Positions 45,792-57,783 of a DNA stretch of 64,000 nucleotides are shown here, piece by piece. The stretch covers positions 36,198,460 to 36,262,459 of the forward strand of contig AP025053.1 of NCBI GenBank assembly GCA_036186865.1. Direction: 5' to 3'. Position 1 is the first letter of the stretch. The number at the start of each line of letters is the position of its first letter. The notes beneath the pieces were generated by a model, which was given only the letters and a program-made list of their open reading frames with translations, was not told where the DNA came from and searched no databases. The position numbers and the translations under genes were made by a program. Origin of the DNA: Eustoma russellianum (taxonomy: Eukaryota > Streptophyta > Magnoliopsida > Gentianales > Gentianaceae).

Positions 45792-46350
45792 ATGGCCGGC
45801 TGGCTGAACAGGTTGTCCACGAAGGACACGCTTATTTACTTAGACGATAATGCATCCCACATTTGCTTTGCGAGACAAGAGACGCTACCTCACCTCTTCT
45901 TCTCCTGCTCGGCCACCAGACAGGTTTGGATATCCATCTCGGCTTGATTTGGACTTTCACGGGGACTTAATACAGTTCACAGGTTGCCGACCTGGAGCTC
46001 ACACAAACTAAAAGGGAAGTCACTCAAAGCCAAAGCAGCAAAGATTGCCTTGGCAGCTACGATGTACCACATCTGGCAGGCACGGAATAGATACATTTTT
46101 AAAAACACAGTTTTTGTATCTAGGGATGTAATACATAGAATAGCCACCCATGTGTACAGAGAGTAATCTATAAGCTCTTTCTCCATATTTTAGACATAGG
46201 CGATGATGCTATTGTTTAAAATAGCTTACATTACTGAATTATGCATGTAGATCGGCAGACCGTTCTACAATTAGAACTATTGTATGTGATATATCCCTTT
46301 GATGTCTTGATATTTAGGTAATACAAATTTGTATTTCACCAAAAAAAAAA
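45792..46350 (+). mobile_element. LINE 3' end (zf-RVT region) with poly(A) tail
   Basis: The frame from 45792 to the stop at 46164-46166 reads WLNRLSTKDTL, ...LPHLFFSCSATRQVWISIS, one in-frame TGA near 45944, then ALAATMYHIWQARNRYIFKN. This is the zinc-finger-like C-terminus typical of plant L1 LINE ORF2. A terminal A10 at 46341-46350 fits the LINE tail. 5'-truncated, as is usual for LINEs. Confidence 0.8.
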
Positions 46351-46744
46351 CTACTCATTAAATTGCACAACGGAAAAAATAGTAAAATAGTGTGTTAGTT
46401 TTATGTTATCTGTTATTAGTACTCTTTCGTTTTCACAGGTATCCTTTGTTTGAACTTGCATGTTTTCAAAGTTCAAACTATTTGTTTAAAAGCAAAAAAG
46501 TTCAAACGATTGCCTCCTAGCACTTTTTCCACGCATGAGTTCAAAGGACTATGGTTTGACGTAGTCATGGGTAGCTTAAAGTGGTTAGATTGTGCGTGTG
46601 AAATTATCTAAAATAAGTAGGAGTTGATTATGAGATTTCATTGAGAGAGCGTGTAGGTCTTTTTATTGGCACAAAATGGAGTTAGGTTAAACGCTTTAAT
46701 TTATTTAAAAAAATATGCAACCACTTTGGTGGCCCCACCTTCTT

Positions 46745-47195
46745 AGTTTGGATTCTCTTACCCACTTTCTCATCACCACCCACCCATGCTGACACGTGTC
46801 GCGCGGTGACGCGTGGGGTGAGGGATTTGGGGTGAGAGGATCCTAACCCTCTCCACGGGATGAAATTACCTCACCCACTTTCTACTCACCCCACGCGTCA
46901 CCGCACGACACGTGGCAGCTGGAGTGGGTGGTGAGGCTAGATGAGGATGACCCGCATTTAGCCTCAACACCCACACATGCTGCCTCGTGTTGCGCGGTGA
47001 CGCGTGGGGTGAGGGATTTGGGGTGAGAAGATCCTAACCCTTCTCCACCGCACGACACGTGGCAGCAGAGGGTGGTGAGGCTAAATAAGGGTCACCGCAT
47101 ATAGTCTCACCACCCTCTGCTGCCACGTATCGTACGGTGAGAAAGTGAGTGAAGGGATTGTGATAAGAGAATCCCGTCCACCGCCTTCTCCAGGC
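46745..47195. mobile_element. Cluster of three fold-back MULE-MITE elements (copies F, G, H)
   Basis: About 46750-46855, 46857-47044 and 47045-47190 each contain (g)acacgt(g)(g/t)c arms, gaggctagatgagg or its variants, and gatcctaaccc-type ends. The ends abut, so the elements look nested or tandem. F lacks its left half. G and F share gacgcgtggggtgagggatt, a closer pair than to the other copies. Confidence 0.75.
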
Positions 47196-47574
47196 TACAT
47201 ACTTGGTTCAGCCAGGGTCGGAAGCGGAAGGGGAAAAATTAAAAAAAAATTAAAAATTAAAAAAAAAATTGCAAGAGGAGTCAATGTCAACAACCAATAT
47301 TCTATCATTGGATTTTCTTAGATCCTTACATGTAAATGAATCTAAGAGGTTTGGAAAATAGTTTGCCCGAATTAGAGATTAACAAACGCACAACAAACTT
47401 AACAGCTCATCGAAACAAACGAGCGGAATTTGAATATTTTATGATTTGATTTGAATACTTATCAACTACAAGCATTATAAAGCAGCTTACAATTGCATTC
47501 TGAGTTTGAACGCTTGAAATTGATTCGAGCATTTAGCACTACGAAAACTATCAACAACAACATTGTTTTAGAAG

Positions 47575-47780
47575 CTCCCGCCTATGACAAAATATAGAAG
47601 ACCGGGTAAAATATAGAGGACCGGATGTACGCAACCATACTCATGTATTAGAAACACACCGAGATTGTTATCCGATAACCCATAATAATAGGTCAAATTA
47701 TGTCTATCAACTGCTACTTCACAATATAAGAAACACAACCAATTTAGTAAGTCATTTTGTTTTATTCCATCATATTCCAA
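47575..47780 (-). repeat. Dispersed ~200-bp SINE-like repeat, copy 4 of 4 (inverted)
   Basis: Reverse complement of the family at 38750: caactgctacttcacaatat, gtaagtcattttgttttatt, start gctcccgcctatgac. Confidence 0.55.
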
Positions 47781-47784
47781 AATC

Positions 47785-48399
47785 AAAGAAAAATGTGTTC
47801 TTGACTAACACTACGAAAACTATCATGAACCTAAAAGCGCATTAGCGGAGTTTAGATTTCAGAGAGTTACGTTGAGTGTCAGAGGAGTTGGGTGGAATAG
47901 AGTGATAAAGATGAAGATAAGAGGAGGAGATGGGTGGAGAAGCGCGACGGAGGAGGGCCAAGAATGGAGGAGAGAAGAAAAAATGATCCTTGAAGAGACA
48001 TTAGAAGAAAGAGAATGGAGGGCTAAAAAAATATGGGTTGAGAAATCTACAGAGAGAAGAGCAAGAAAAGCTTTTCACATGAATATACCATGCAGTTAGC
48101 CCAAAAAAAAGGTATCATCTCACTTGTCGCCTAACATATATAGTTGTGTAAGCGTATCGTAGGACTTGTGATAACAAAATCCAAATGCAGGAGGAAAATT
48201 ATCCACCCAGCTAATGGTTTAGAATTAATAGTTCTCTCATCCTTACAAGGGGAAAATATCCTAATTACCATTAAACATAAAAAGGATTTAGCAGCTGACA
48301 TCACAAACTGGTTTTAAAGGTAACCAAGTTCTCCAGGCTCACCATGGAAATTAAGATAACAGCTTAAAAATCAAATCATAAGCTTTCTCTCGTCTTTTG
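47785..48399. other. Intergenic with a purine-rich tract
   Basis: 47900-48075 is strongly purine-rich on the plus strand and leaves an open frame of Glu/Arg/Lys-rich sequence without resemblance to a family, so it is not called as a gene. 48300-48399 is probably the CCCH gene 3' UTR. Confidence 0.4.
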
Positions 48400-51300
48400 C
48401 TAGTTCATCACTCCCATCTTCTTGGCAAAGTCGTCGTCGTCGTCATCCAGGTACTCCCCTTCAGGATCACCATTGTCACCTTCATCTAAGTCATAGGCCT
48501 CCCCATCACCCTGCTCATAGTAGTCGTTGTCCTCCTGTGCATAGTCTTCAGCCTCTTGGTCCACTGCGCCATCTTCAGCAATCATTTCTCCTTCATCTTC
48601 GATATGATTAGGCGAAACCAAAGACTGGTTGTCAGTCAACAAGGCAGATTCTTTTTCAATCTTTACACCATAAGTAGACTTGGAGGCCTCGTTCTCCTTG
48701 TCATTACGGAAACTGATACCATGCTTGCCTCTACTATTCGTCAAACTTTCCTCCGCTTTATTTTGAATGTTCTGTAAATTATTATCCTCATTGTTTATTC
48801 CAGAAACTCCTTTCTCATCTCCCCTTTTCCGCTTCAAAATCTCTTGGAGAGGTTTCGGCCCATCAAATGATACATGGCCTTCAGTATGTTGCCTGTACTC
48901 ATCCTCCGAATATTTTCTTTTGCCGGCTGATGGTTGATAATCTACATGCTGATTATTGGTCTCTGCATTTTTCTTACTTTTCAACTCAGCCAAGCTTTTT
49001 GGACCAGCAAAATCCACGTTATCCTCGTTCTTTATTTCTCTTCGTATGGGTAGACCCCTCTTATTTATGTTACCATTATGAATATCTACTTGCACTCTGT
49101 CTTTTATTCTGTTCCGTAGCCGAGAAGGCAGCAGAGATGATCCAGAGGAAGCTCTTTGCCCCTCAGTTCTCCTACCCCGTTGCATCTCATTTCCATCATC
49201 TGAAGAGTGGCCAGGCATCTTAATCCTTCCTTGAAGACGACTGCTAACAGAGTTACGTTGTTGTTCATGATCATGAAGCAAATCCCTACGTGGATTTCGA
49301 TACCTTCGCTGATCATGTCTATCACGGGTATAATCTTGATTAATAATTGACCTTAAACCACTAGTCCTGCTGTGCTTTGACAAATGACGTCTTAGATCTG
49401 ACTCATCGACTTGATCAGGGCTTCCCGTCCTACCATATTGGCTCCTCTCTCGGCGAGCCGACACCCCACTAGACATCCTTTCAGAAGAAGGCCTGCGCTG
49501 CTCCCAACCATACTGACCCTGACGCTCATAAGAATCATAACCACGTGAGTCATGATAGATATCTTGGTCAGTTTCCACCATTGAACTGTAATCTGCGGAG
49601 CGACTATCAAAATATTCGTTCCTTCCCTCACCATCATCTGGTCTTCCATACTGATCCTCGGTGGGGTAATACACAGAATCTCCAAGCTCGTTATCCACAA
49701 GAACATCAAAACCAGGAGAAGGCTCCCTCGAGACCTCCTCTGCATCCTTGCTGTTCACGTTAGCATTGTCTTTTAATGAAACAGGCTGTTGGCCACGACT
49801 AGACCAGCTGACTTGAGTTCCATTCTCCATAGAAGGAACATCACTAGTTCTGTATCCGTGAAGCTCATCACTGCTGCTTGAAGCTGGATACTTGCGCTCC
49901 TTAAAATGTTCATCTTTTCTGGATCCAAATTCAACTTTAGGTGTCGGTTTTGCCTGAGAAAGCACCTCAACAGCCTTTCGGATGCTTGTTTGTGGGGGTT
50001 GCTTTTCCTGTATGGACTTTTCAGGCCCAGCAAATGACTTCTTGAAAGTAGAAGTTTCTGCTGCAGCAATAGGTGCCTGACCTGGTAATCTTTTATTGCT
50101 GACAGTATACGGTGCATGTAAGAACGGGCACCAATCACCTTTCATACAGCACCCATTCTGAAAAAATACACAAGTTACAGGTTGTTTACTCGCACCAGAA
50201 CCAAAAGAAATGGGCACTGCTGCTGGTGCGACTGTAGGGTAACTTTGAAGTAGCGAAGCTCCCTTTGGAGTTGAAACTTGTGTCCCAAATAACCCTTCAA
50301 GAGGCTGAAAAAGAACTTGCATTAATATAAAAAAAATTATACATACACATGATGAGCCACAAATAAAACATGCATGAATGTTAAATAAACTAGTACTAGC
50401 CAAAATTGAATGAAAGTAAAATACAAAGCTCATATAAGGAAAACTCACAGGATGACGGAAACTGCACTTCAGGTTTAGGCAATTGCCATGCATCCAATAC
50501 CAGCAATCCCTCGGATTTACACGAGCAGCCTCACTATGACGATACTCGCACTCACTTCCCTGTTGAAAAAAGAAGCATGACACGTTAGTGGAATCACAAA
50601 AATGGCACAGAATTTGTAGCTTCAGCACACAGGTCATCAGAGCAACGGAATGAATCAATGTGAAGCATTCATATGCATTATATACTGCAAGAGAAAGGGA
50701 TAACAAGCGCCCAAAGTAAAGCTATTCGTCCACCTTTATTAACTGCCAACAAAAATACTAAATACCAACAAAAGAACTTGTCTGGAAATCATAGCTAAAA
50801 CGCAAAGGTAAACGTATCAATACACACTGAGCTCAAAACTATGGTACAATGATAAACATCTCCATAGATACACAATTCCGCTCAATCATCATCGTCATAC
50901 CCAGTATATCCCAACGACAGCAAAAGCTATCGTTAGGGTCTGGGGAGGGTGAGCGGCAAGCGGTAGGCAATCAATACCTCTATCCCTAGGGAGGTACACA
51001 ATTCCGCCCAATAAACCTCAAAATTATGATAGAAAGATAAACCTCAAAACTGCAGCTTAACTCCAATACAATATCTCATGGCACACAAGTCCGCCCAATA
51101 AAAGAGGTCGATAAAAGAAACCACAAAGTTCCGCAGTACAGAAGAAGCGCTCAATTATAGATATGCTCTTCTCTAACCTAAAGAGTTCAAGGCTTCTCAG
51201 AGCACAATAACTAGCCTCACTTGTTACCCTCAGAGTCTGTCTCCTAGACTAGCCATATCAGAGCTAACTTTCTAAACATAAAGTAGAAAATGTTTAAAGG

Positions 51301-51813
51301 CCCCGAGTTTTCGTTTGTCATAAAGCTAAACTGAATCATCAAATTCGGTAATCCCACAAGTAGAAACTTGAAGCACCAAGAAAATCTTAACGGGGCAAAC
51401 AAATCCCTGTTGAAAGATGGAAATAAAAAATAAAATAACAATAAAAATAAAAAAGAAAGAGAATATACTGCATACCCTAAATATTCACAAAAAAAGAAGA
51501 TCAAGAAAGAACATTAAACAAAATTCAACCATCCACCCCTGACATCCAGTATGTTCCTAATCAGAAATCAATTGAACTAATTTGACAAGATCCAACAAGA
51601 ATGTGTACCAAGTAAATTAAACTCGTCGAATTTTAGAGAAGGGACACGAAAAGTATTGACCTTTTTGCAGGTGAGGGGAGAAGCAAGAAAGTAGACGCAA
51701 TCGGTGTTTCTCTTGAAAGCTTCTTCATCAGCCGATGACGCAGACGTGCCAGAAACAGCCGAAGGAGCAGAAGACGCAAGCTGCTGCATCGGAATCGATG
51801 TGGTACCGGCCAT
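48400..51813 (-). CDS. CCCH zinc-finger protein, AtC3H17-like, complete
   Basis: Three exons: 51813-51661, 50559-50449, 50304-48400; 2169 nt, 722 aa, phase-0 GT-AG introns. Three CCCH fingers: C39-C49-C55-H59 (CVYFLASPLTCKKG..CEYRH, spanning the first intron), C70-C78-C83-H87 (CWYWMHGNCLNLKCSFRH), and about C133-C140/141-C147-H151. The remainder is long, charged and Ser/Arg-rich, with repeated KPL.EILKRKR-like and GPKSLAELK motifs. The C-terminus is acidic (a run of six Asp near the end, then AKKMGVMN). CCCH fingers usually bind RNA. The layout matches plant C3H17 (related to ZC3H11A), a presumed nuclear regulator of mRNA. ATG 51813 is the first ATG in frame; the upstream TTG is ignored. Confidence 0.9.
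50880..51000 (-). repeat. SINE-like repeat fragment (inverted) in CCCH intron 1
   Basis: catacccagtatatcccaac, aaagctatcgttagggtctg and aatcaatacctctatccct are the reverse complement of the cagaccctagcgata family seen at 20766 and 36110. Confidence 0.6.
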
Positions 51814-53020
51814 CTTTGGCACTATTGCGGCGGCGGAGGACGGCGGGCAGAAGGGTGCCAATAATTATCTAAAGACTTCGATTTGCCAAGGAAAAGCTGA
51901 ATAAATTGAAGCCAGATGAGGGGTGAGGGCGGGCCAATAATACCGCTGGATCTAGGGTTTTGGTGAAAAGGGGATCAGATGGAAATAGAGAGAAGATGCC
52001 AAGAAAGAAAGAAGCTTTTAAGAGAGAAGAAAGATAACAGAACGCATGGGAGACTTTTAAGTGAGGCCTTTGTTTATGATGAAGATTCCCGATTGGGATG
52101 ACGGTCTCTGTCTTCCCTTTTTTTCTTTTTATTTTTTAGCATAGGTCTTTTCAGTTTTTATTCACATATTAATAAAAATAAACACAAGCAGAAATTTCAA
52201 AATACTTTTGCAGCAAGATTTCCTACACAGATTAATTAGCGATGTTTTGCTCAATATTTTCTTACACGTTGTATCATCCTATATCCTATTGAGTAACAAA
52301 TTATTCCTGGGTATTTTTTACTATAGACAATAACTTTTTATAAATATAATATTATACATATATGCGTATATTTATGTACGTGCATGAATACTTATACAGA
52401 CACGCACAAGCAGGTTTTTAATGTTTTAACATCAAAGTTACAAATAAACAACAACAATCATACCCAGTATATCTCAACAGCAACAAAGAAAAGTTACAAA
52501 TCAATGGCTAAAAATATTTACACTGGCAGGTTATCAATGTTTTAACATCATTCATGGGAAAGTTATGTCTAACACATTTATTAACTTAGTGTAAGTTCAG
52601 ACCGCCTCCGCAAGTGGTAAGGGTAAAGTATCTGACCGAACAAAATTTATGAACTGACCAGCCATAAACCACATATAGAATACACATGGTGTAAACTAGA
52701 AACCAAGTGAGTGTCAAATTTATTTTTTGCACATTTTGCTTTTTTTTTTTTTAATAGATCATACGAATAAGGTTCTATGTATGCTTATCTGAAAACCAGA
52801 GTGAGTAATTTGGAAATCCTATTTGCTTTGCCCCACAATAGATAAAAGTTTGAGTGTAAGGCAATGTAGAAAATTGAAGGGAGAAAGAGATCATCCCCTC
52901 TCCTTTGGACCAGAAAGTTTTCTTTCCCTTGCTTCTTCATGCTGAAAGCCAAACACATGATGTCCTACAAAAGCCAGATTGAGACTATTGACAATGGACT
53001 TATCGACAAGGCAAAAGAAA
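51814..53020. other. Intergenic between CCCH and remorin genes
   Basis: Holds the 5' flank of the CCCH gene and, at about 52450-52490, another short piece (acaacaacaatcatacccag) of the (GTT)n-tailed repeat, inverted. No gene seen. A T-run lies at 52740-52753. Confidence 0.4.
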
Positions 53021-53027
53021 ATAACAT

Positions 53028-53104
53028 ACATATACATACATGCATACATATACATATACATACATATATATATACATACATATATATACACACACACATA
53101 TATA

Positions 53105-53147
<43 letters not shown>

Positions 53148-53150
53148 AAA
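53028..53150. repeat. Compound microsatellite (ATACAT)n / (TA)n
   Basis: ATACATATACATAC-type repeats grade into an uninterrupted TA run (about 53110-53140). It lies just past the remorin stop codon, probably in or near its 3' UTR. Open frames here are repeat artefacts. Confidence 0.9.
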
Positions 53151-53167
53151 ACTGCTGTCAAGATTTG

Positions 53168-56100
53168 TTACTTCCAAAAGCAACAGCTACAGCAGAAAAA
53201 TGAAGGTGGTATTCGGCCAGTTCTACGAATATGTTCGGCCTGCTGCTCTGCTTTTGCTGCGCCACAGTTCTTTTTGGCCTCTGCTACAGCCCTTCTCTCT
53301 TCCGCTTTTTGCTGTACAGATGCCAGTTTGTTCATCAGCTGATCATGTGCTCTAGCTCTCATCCTCTCCACATCTACCTGGATGACAAGAGCTTATGTTT
53401 TAGTAAAAGACAACCCCCAGAATTGACAAGGACTGCAAATTTACATGCTTATTATAACAAGGGCACTGTAAATTCATCATTCTAGAAAAATATGCCGTCC
53501 CCCTCCAGTTCAGGCACAATCTGTTGCCATAATGGAGGAAAATGCAGGCAAACACATGCTCACAATGCTTAATCATTCAATTCGGATGACCACTAACATA
53601 TGACAAAGTAAATTAGCAGGTGTTGACAGTTGGACAGATGAGTGGAGTTAAATCTCTCTCGCAATCAGGTTGAAATAGATATCTTTTTGCTTTTCCTTAG
53701 TGAACTTAATGACCTCAATCAAAGTCTACTATGGAAAGTATCACTTAAATATCCACCAGTAACCAAAAAGAGTGGAAAATATACCAGGTGACAAAGTTTT
53801 AGGCAAACCCATGAATTTCAATCTATAAAGACAGTACCATGTAGCTGCACGAATATGCCTGATTGATGATAGCACCAAATATTGCACTGGATGTCCAAAA
53901 TTGAACATAGGACTGCAGTAAAGATTTCAGGAGAACAGAAAACATGCCTCAATTTTTCTCATTTCAGCTTCAGCCTTAGCTTTCTGGTGATTCTCCCATG
54001 CCTGTATCTTGATCTGTTCCCTTTTGAACCTGACATGCAAAACATACCTTATGTTCAGATGGTACAGCAAATGATATAAAACACCAAAACAAGAAAGGAA
54101 AACAAGACAAAATAACAAACAGGAAAGCATGACTTGCATCTCAAGGGCTAGGTATATTTCACTTGCCAAACGAAACAATGGCCTTGAATTGCAATGTCGC
54201 CTTTGTTGCCATTCACCGAGCCCTTACAAATAATGGTGTCCAGATGCCTTCTGATTGAATCCTCTACTCTAGATGCATCTTGTAATTAAGATACCATTTA
54301 TTTTTTTCATATAGTCTTGTTCCCCCCTATGCCTTCCCCCGCCCCCCCCCCCCCCCAAAAAAATGTTGATGTTGAATTTAACCAGAGCGAAAGTTATTTC
54401 ACTTACTGGATCTGACATAGAAATAAGCAGATTACCAAAAAAAAATCCTCTAAAAATGTAGTTTATGCCAAAATCAGTCACAATTGTAAGATAGTACGAG
54501 AAATTCATAAGGACCTAGTCCACCTAAATATCCAAATAAGCAAATGAAATAAGCATCAGGAAGCAGCATTTACTAATCATGTGTCAGGTGAAAGGGATAA
54601 CCTGGCTGCATACTTGGCCTTTTCTGCTTCCTCCCAAGCTGCTGCTCGTGTTTCAGTCACACTCTTACGCTGAGTTCTCATCGCACTAGACCCGTCTTTA
54701 GTCTCATCATCTTTGCTAGCCCAAGCAGCTATGTTAACCTTACCCAACTGAGTTCCAAGAGCCCGAATTTCTCTTCTAGTCTTCATCTTTAATTCCTCTT
54801 CAGCAAAACCATTATTGTTAACGAGAAGAGCATTAGGAGGATCAGTGGGCAAGGATGAAGTAGCCCTTCCAGGAGTTGAATGCCTAGAAGACACTGGGCT
54901 ACGTGTTGGTGTGGTTGCCCCAACAGGAGTTCCAGTTCTAGAAGGCTCTTGGCTAGCAATTGGTGTCATTTCTGTACCCATGTCCCTCATTGAAACAGAC
55001 CTAGCCATTGAAGATGGCGGAACAATTTCAGATGACCCATGAATTGAAAGCAATGAGTCATGACGGCTGAAGTTGACTGCAAAAAGATATGAAGTTAAGG
55101 ACATTTGAGCTCCACATTTAAGAAGTTAAATGAACTCAACACAACCTACCAACCGTAATATATAATCAGAACCAAGTTGCTTGAAAAAAATGCAACCATC
55201 AATTTGTCAAAACAAATACGAAAACAGATACGACGTCTTACTCGCAGACTTTACAACACAATGTTCAATCATGTCAATTTGTTGGTCATGCGATTCAGTA
55301 ATAGACTGATCAGCGTCAAAGCTAACAGATTTCTGCAACACATTTTCCTTCTCAGCATGGTTGGCATCGATGCACTTAGTATCCAGCTCCTCGTCTGAAA
55401 ATGGTCCCTCGTCAGGAACTTCATTAACAACTTTTGTAGATGGTTGTCGACTGCCATGTCCAAAATAGGTCATTTTACGCACTCCAACTCCTTGATTGCC
55501 CAGCCTGTTGTTTGATCGATTAGAAGTAGGGCTTACTATCCACTTTTGTGCATCATCCCATTTTGATGGTGCTGGTTTAGAGAAGCAAGGGGTCCTCTCT
55601 GTGGGAACCACTCTCCCTTCTGGAACTCAAAAATTGCTGATGACATGCTTGCATTTTCAATACCAACATCGCAGTCCATGGAATTATCATCCACTGACAG
55701 GGTTCTTGAACTAGACAGGGACAAATGCTTCATTCTGTTATCATATGAATCCATCTTTCCTGAGGTTGAGCAGTCTGACTGGACGCTAACTACGTCTACA
55801 TCCCTGCAATCCTCGGAAAAAGTAGCCTCCCACTTGTAAAATCCTGATATGCACATTGACAAAGGATAATATAAAGAAATGGGAAAAAAAGAAACAAACA
55901 AAATCATAACCAATAGTACATTCCTTCAGATTCAAATCAAGATACGCCTTTCATCATTTACTTCACAAATTCAAATAAAGCTGTTTCAAAGAAGAGTGAG
56001 GAAAAACTAAAGATGGAGGGGGGGGGGGGGGGGGGGAGTTAAAACAGTTTATAAGATTAAGAACTGAAGTGATAATTTTGAAGGGAGATTTTGCACAAAG

Positions 56101-56737
56101 GTCCAAATTTAATATCTTGAATTCCTTGTTGCCAAGCCTCCAAAAAGATCGATACTGACACCACAAAGGTAGAAGTACAATTTAAGCGGCAGGAAGGACC
56201 AGAATTCTGTCATTATCTTTAATCAATAACTATATTTATGTATATCCATCATATATATATGCATGCATCAATGAAGTACCTGAATCATGGATCTCAACAT
56301 CAGTATTATGGGATCCCAAAGAAAGGCAAGTAGAGAATTCCTCCTCTTCTTCTACTCCTCCTTGCCTTGTCTTCTTCTCCTCTCCTCCCAATATCATAGC
56401 CCTCAATTTCGTAGGGGACAACTATGAATGAAAAACAAACCCAAAAATATTATCCATAAATGCATCAAACAACTAACTTAAACCCAGAGAAAAGGACATC
56501 CCAAGAATCTCAGACACAAGATTTGACAGATTAAAAGGGTTACTTTATTCCTAAAAAAGCAAGAACATACATGCAGACAAGAATTTAAACCAATTAAGTC
56601 TAAAAAGGTTTGCAACTTTGCAGCATTACATTCGGAACTGTTAAAGAAAACAGTCAAAAAAAAAGGGAGAAGGTGGGTGGGGGGTGGGACCTGTTTCTGC
56701 CGCTGAGGGGGACGCTTTTGTATTGTCTCATACTCAT
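53168..56737 (-). CDS. Remorin (long N-terminus, group 5/6 type), with two apparent single-base deletions
   Basis: Six exons: about 56737-56691, 56421-56280, 55843-55242, 55076-54602, 54029-53948, 53377-53168. The C-terminal remorin domain is clear: EEAEKAKYAAR, IQAWENHQKAKAEAEMRKIE, KLASVQQKAEERRA and AEHIRRTGRIPPS, a coiled-coil ending in a Cys cluster (FFCCSCCFW) suited to membrane anchoring. Remorins are plasma-membrane nanodomain scaffolds. N-terminal landmarks: YETIQKRPPQ, LSPTKLRAMILGG, FSKPAPSKWDDAQKW. Two problems appear: after ATG 56737 the YETIQK frame is off by one base, and in exon 3 FEFQKGE (about 55613) and FSKPAPSK are in different frames, again by one missing base. With both bases allowed, phases close at about 519 aa. 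Intron 5 has a GC donor (GAG/GCATGT). It may be a genuine pseudogene or carry assembly errors. Confidence 0.8.
54333..54356. repeat. Poly-C tract in remorin intron 4
   Basis: ccttccccc, g, then an uninterrupted C run followed by a poly-A stretch. On the gene strand it is a G-run in pre-mRNA with G-quadruplex potential. Confidence 0.85.
56016..56038. repeat. Poly-G tract in remorin intron 2
   Basis: A G homopolymer of about 20 bases (gga then G-run then gagtt). On the gene strand this is a C-run, opposite in polarity to the intron 4 tract. Length in the assembly may be unreliable. Confidence 0.85.
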
Positions 56738-57655
56738 TTTAACTATTCCAGCAGCAGCTGAGTAGTAAAGGATGTTTCTTTGACTATTCAGTCTTTCCCA
56801 AATGCGCTCTCTCTCTCTCTCTCTTCAAGTAAAACCAAATGGGCAAATGGCCATTGTCTTGTGGACTCTCCTCTGATTTACACTGAGAAATGGAATCCCC
56901 GACTGCTCAGTCTGTTTGCTGCGATTAGCATGGCCCCACAAAAGGCAATTCTGAATCTCTGATTGGGTATTATATTAATTTTACGGACCAGACCAACTAA
57001 TTGAACCAGTCGAACTAAATCAAAAAAAAAAAACAAACAAACAAACTATAAAACCGGTGTCATTTTAAAAATATTTAAAGACCTAAATGTTTTAAACGAT
57101 CCAGTTTTTGGTTCTGAAAAATTAAATCGTAAAAATCGAACATGATTGTTTCTATAAAATATTTATGTTTAGGTTTGATTATAACTTATATAATTATATT
57201 ATAATTTTACTTTCTAAATTTTTACTTCTCCTTCCCCTGTGACCTGTACCGCTAACCTTAAATCCTTTTGTGGCTAACGATTAAAGATAGAAGTCTCACA
57301 AGAATATTGTTATGGTATCCCTCTCTTTTCCCTGTGGCCTATTGCAACGTTAGTATAAAAGGAGCCAACCATGGTATTCTTCAGAGGTACCAGGCTCTCG
57401 TTTACGTGGATAACGTGTTTAATATAGAAAACTTACTGCTTTTAAGAAGTTGAAATAGTAAGGACGGTACCAATTTAATAATATTTTTTTTCTGTGGGTA
57501 TCTCTTTTACTTATCCAGCTCAGGAGTGTTGAAGGACGGTACAAAATAAAAAGACCGTTGTTCACCTTCTTTTCTCAATAGATATGTATTGAGTGGAATA
57601 ATAATATTTACTATAACACCCAAACCCTATTCAACTTACTATACAACAAAATTGT
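56738..57655. other. Intergenic upstream of remorin
   Basis: Contains a (CT)n run at about 56810-56824, typical of plant 5' leaders, although here it lies upstream of the predicted start. Otherwise AT-rich; no gene seen. Confidence 0.4.
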
Positions 57656-57658
57656 CTA

Positions 57659-57783
57659 GTTAACAACTGACTTCTGTATCTGTATCAACGTCAAAGCCAC
57701 CCCCATAACTTTTTCCTTCTCTGTTGCCATCCGACACAATTGCATTTGATTGCCATCTCTGCTACAAAGAAATTCTCCACTAT
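57659..57783 (-). other. Possible orphan terminal exon
   Basis: On the minus strand an acceptor-like TTTCTTTGTAG at about 57773 precedes an open stretch with WQSNAIVSDGNREGK and YGGGFDVDTDTEVSC to a stop at about 57659. It could be a 3' exon of a lost gene or an alternative last exon of the acyltransferase upstream. I recognise no family. Confidence 0.2.

Larger units (their letters stand above)
45345..47320. repeat. Segmental tandem duplication, copy 2 (carries two later insertions)
   Basis: Homologous to 43385-44270 but interrupted by a LINE remnant (about 45780-46350) and by a fold-back cluster (46745-47195). Removing both restores co-linearity. Confidence 0.72.

Noticed and set aside
47872..48099. 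Glu/Arg-rich plus-strand frame
   Set aside because: Purine-rich low-complexity DNA with no start context, splice signals or family match.
52939..53355. Tyr/Ile/His-rich open frames near 53 kb
   Set aside because: They derive from the (ATACAT)n/(TA)n microsatellite and the antisense of the last remorin exon.
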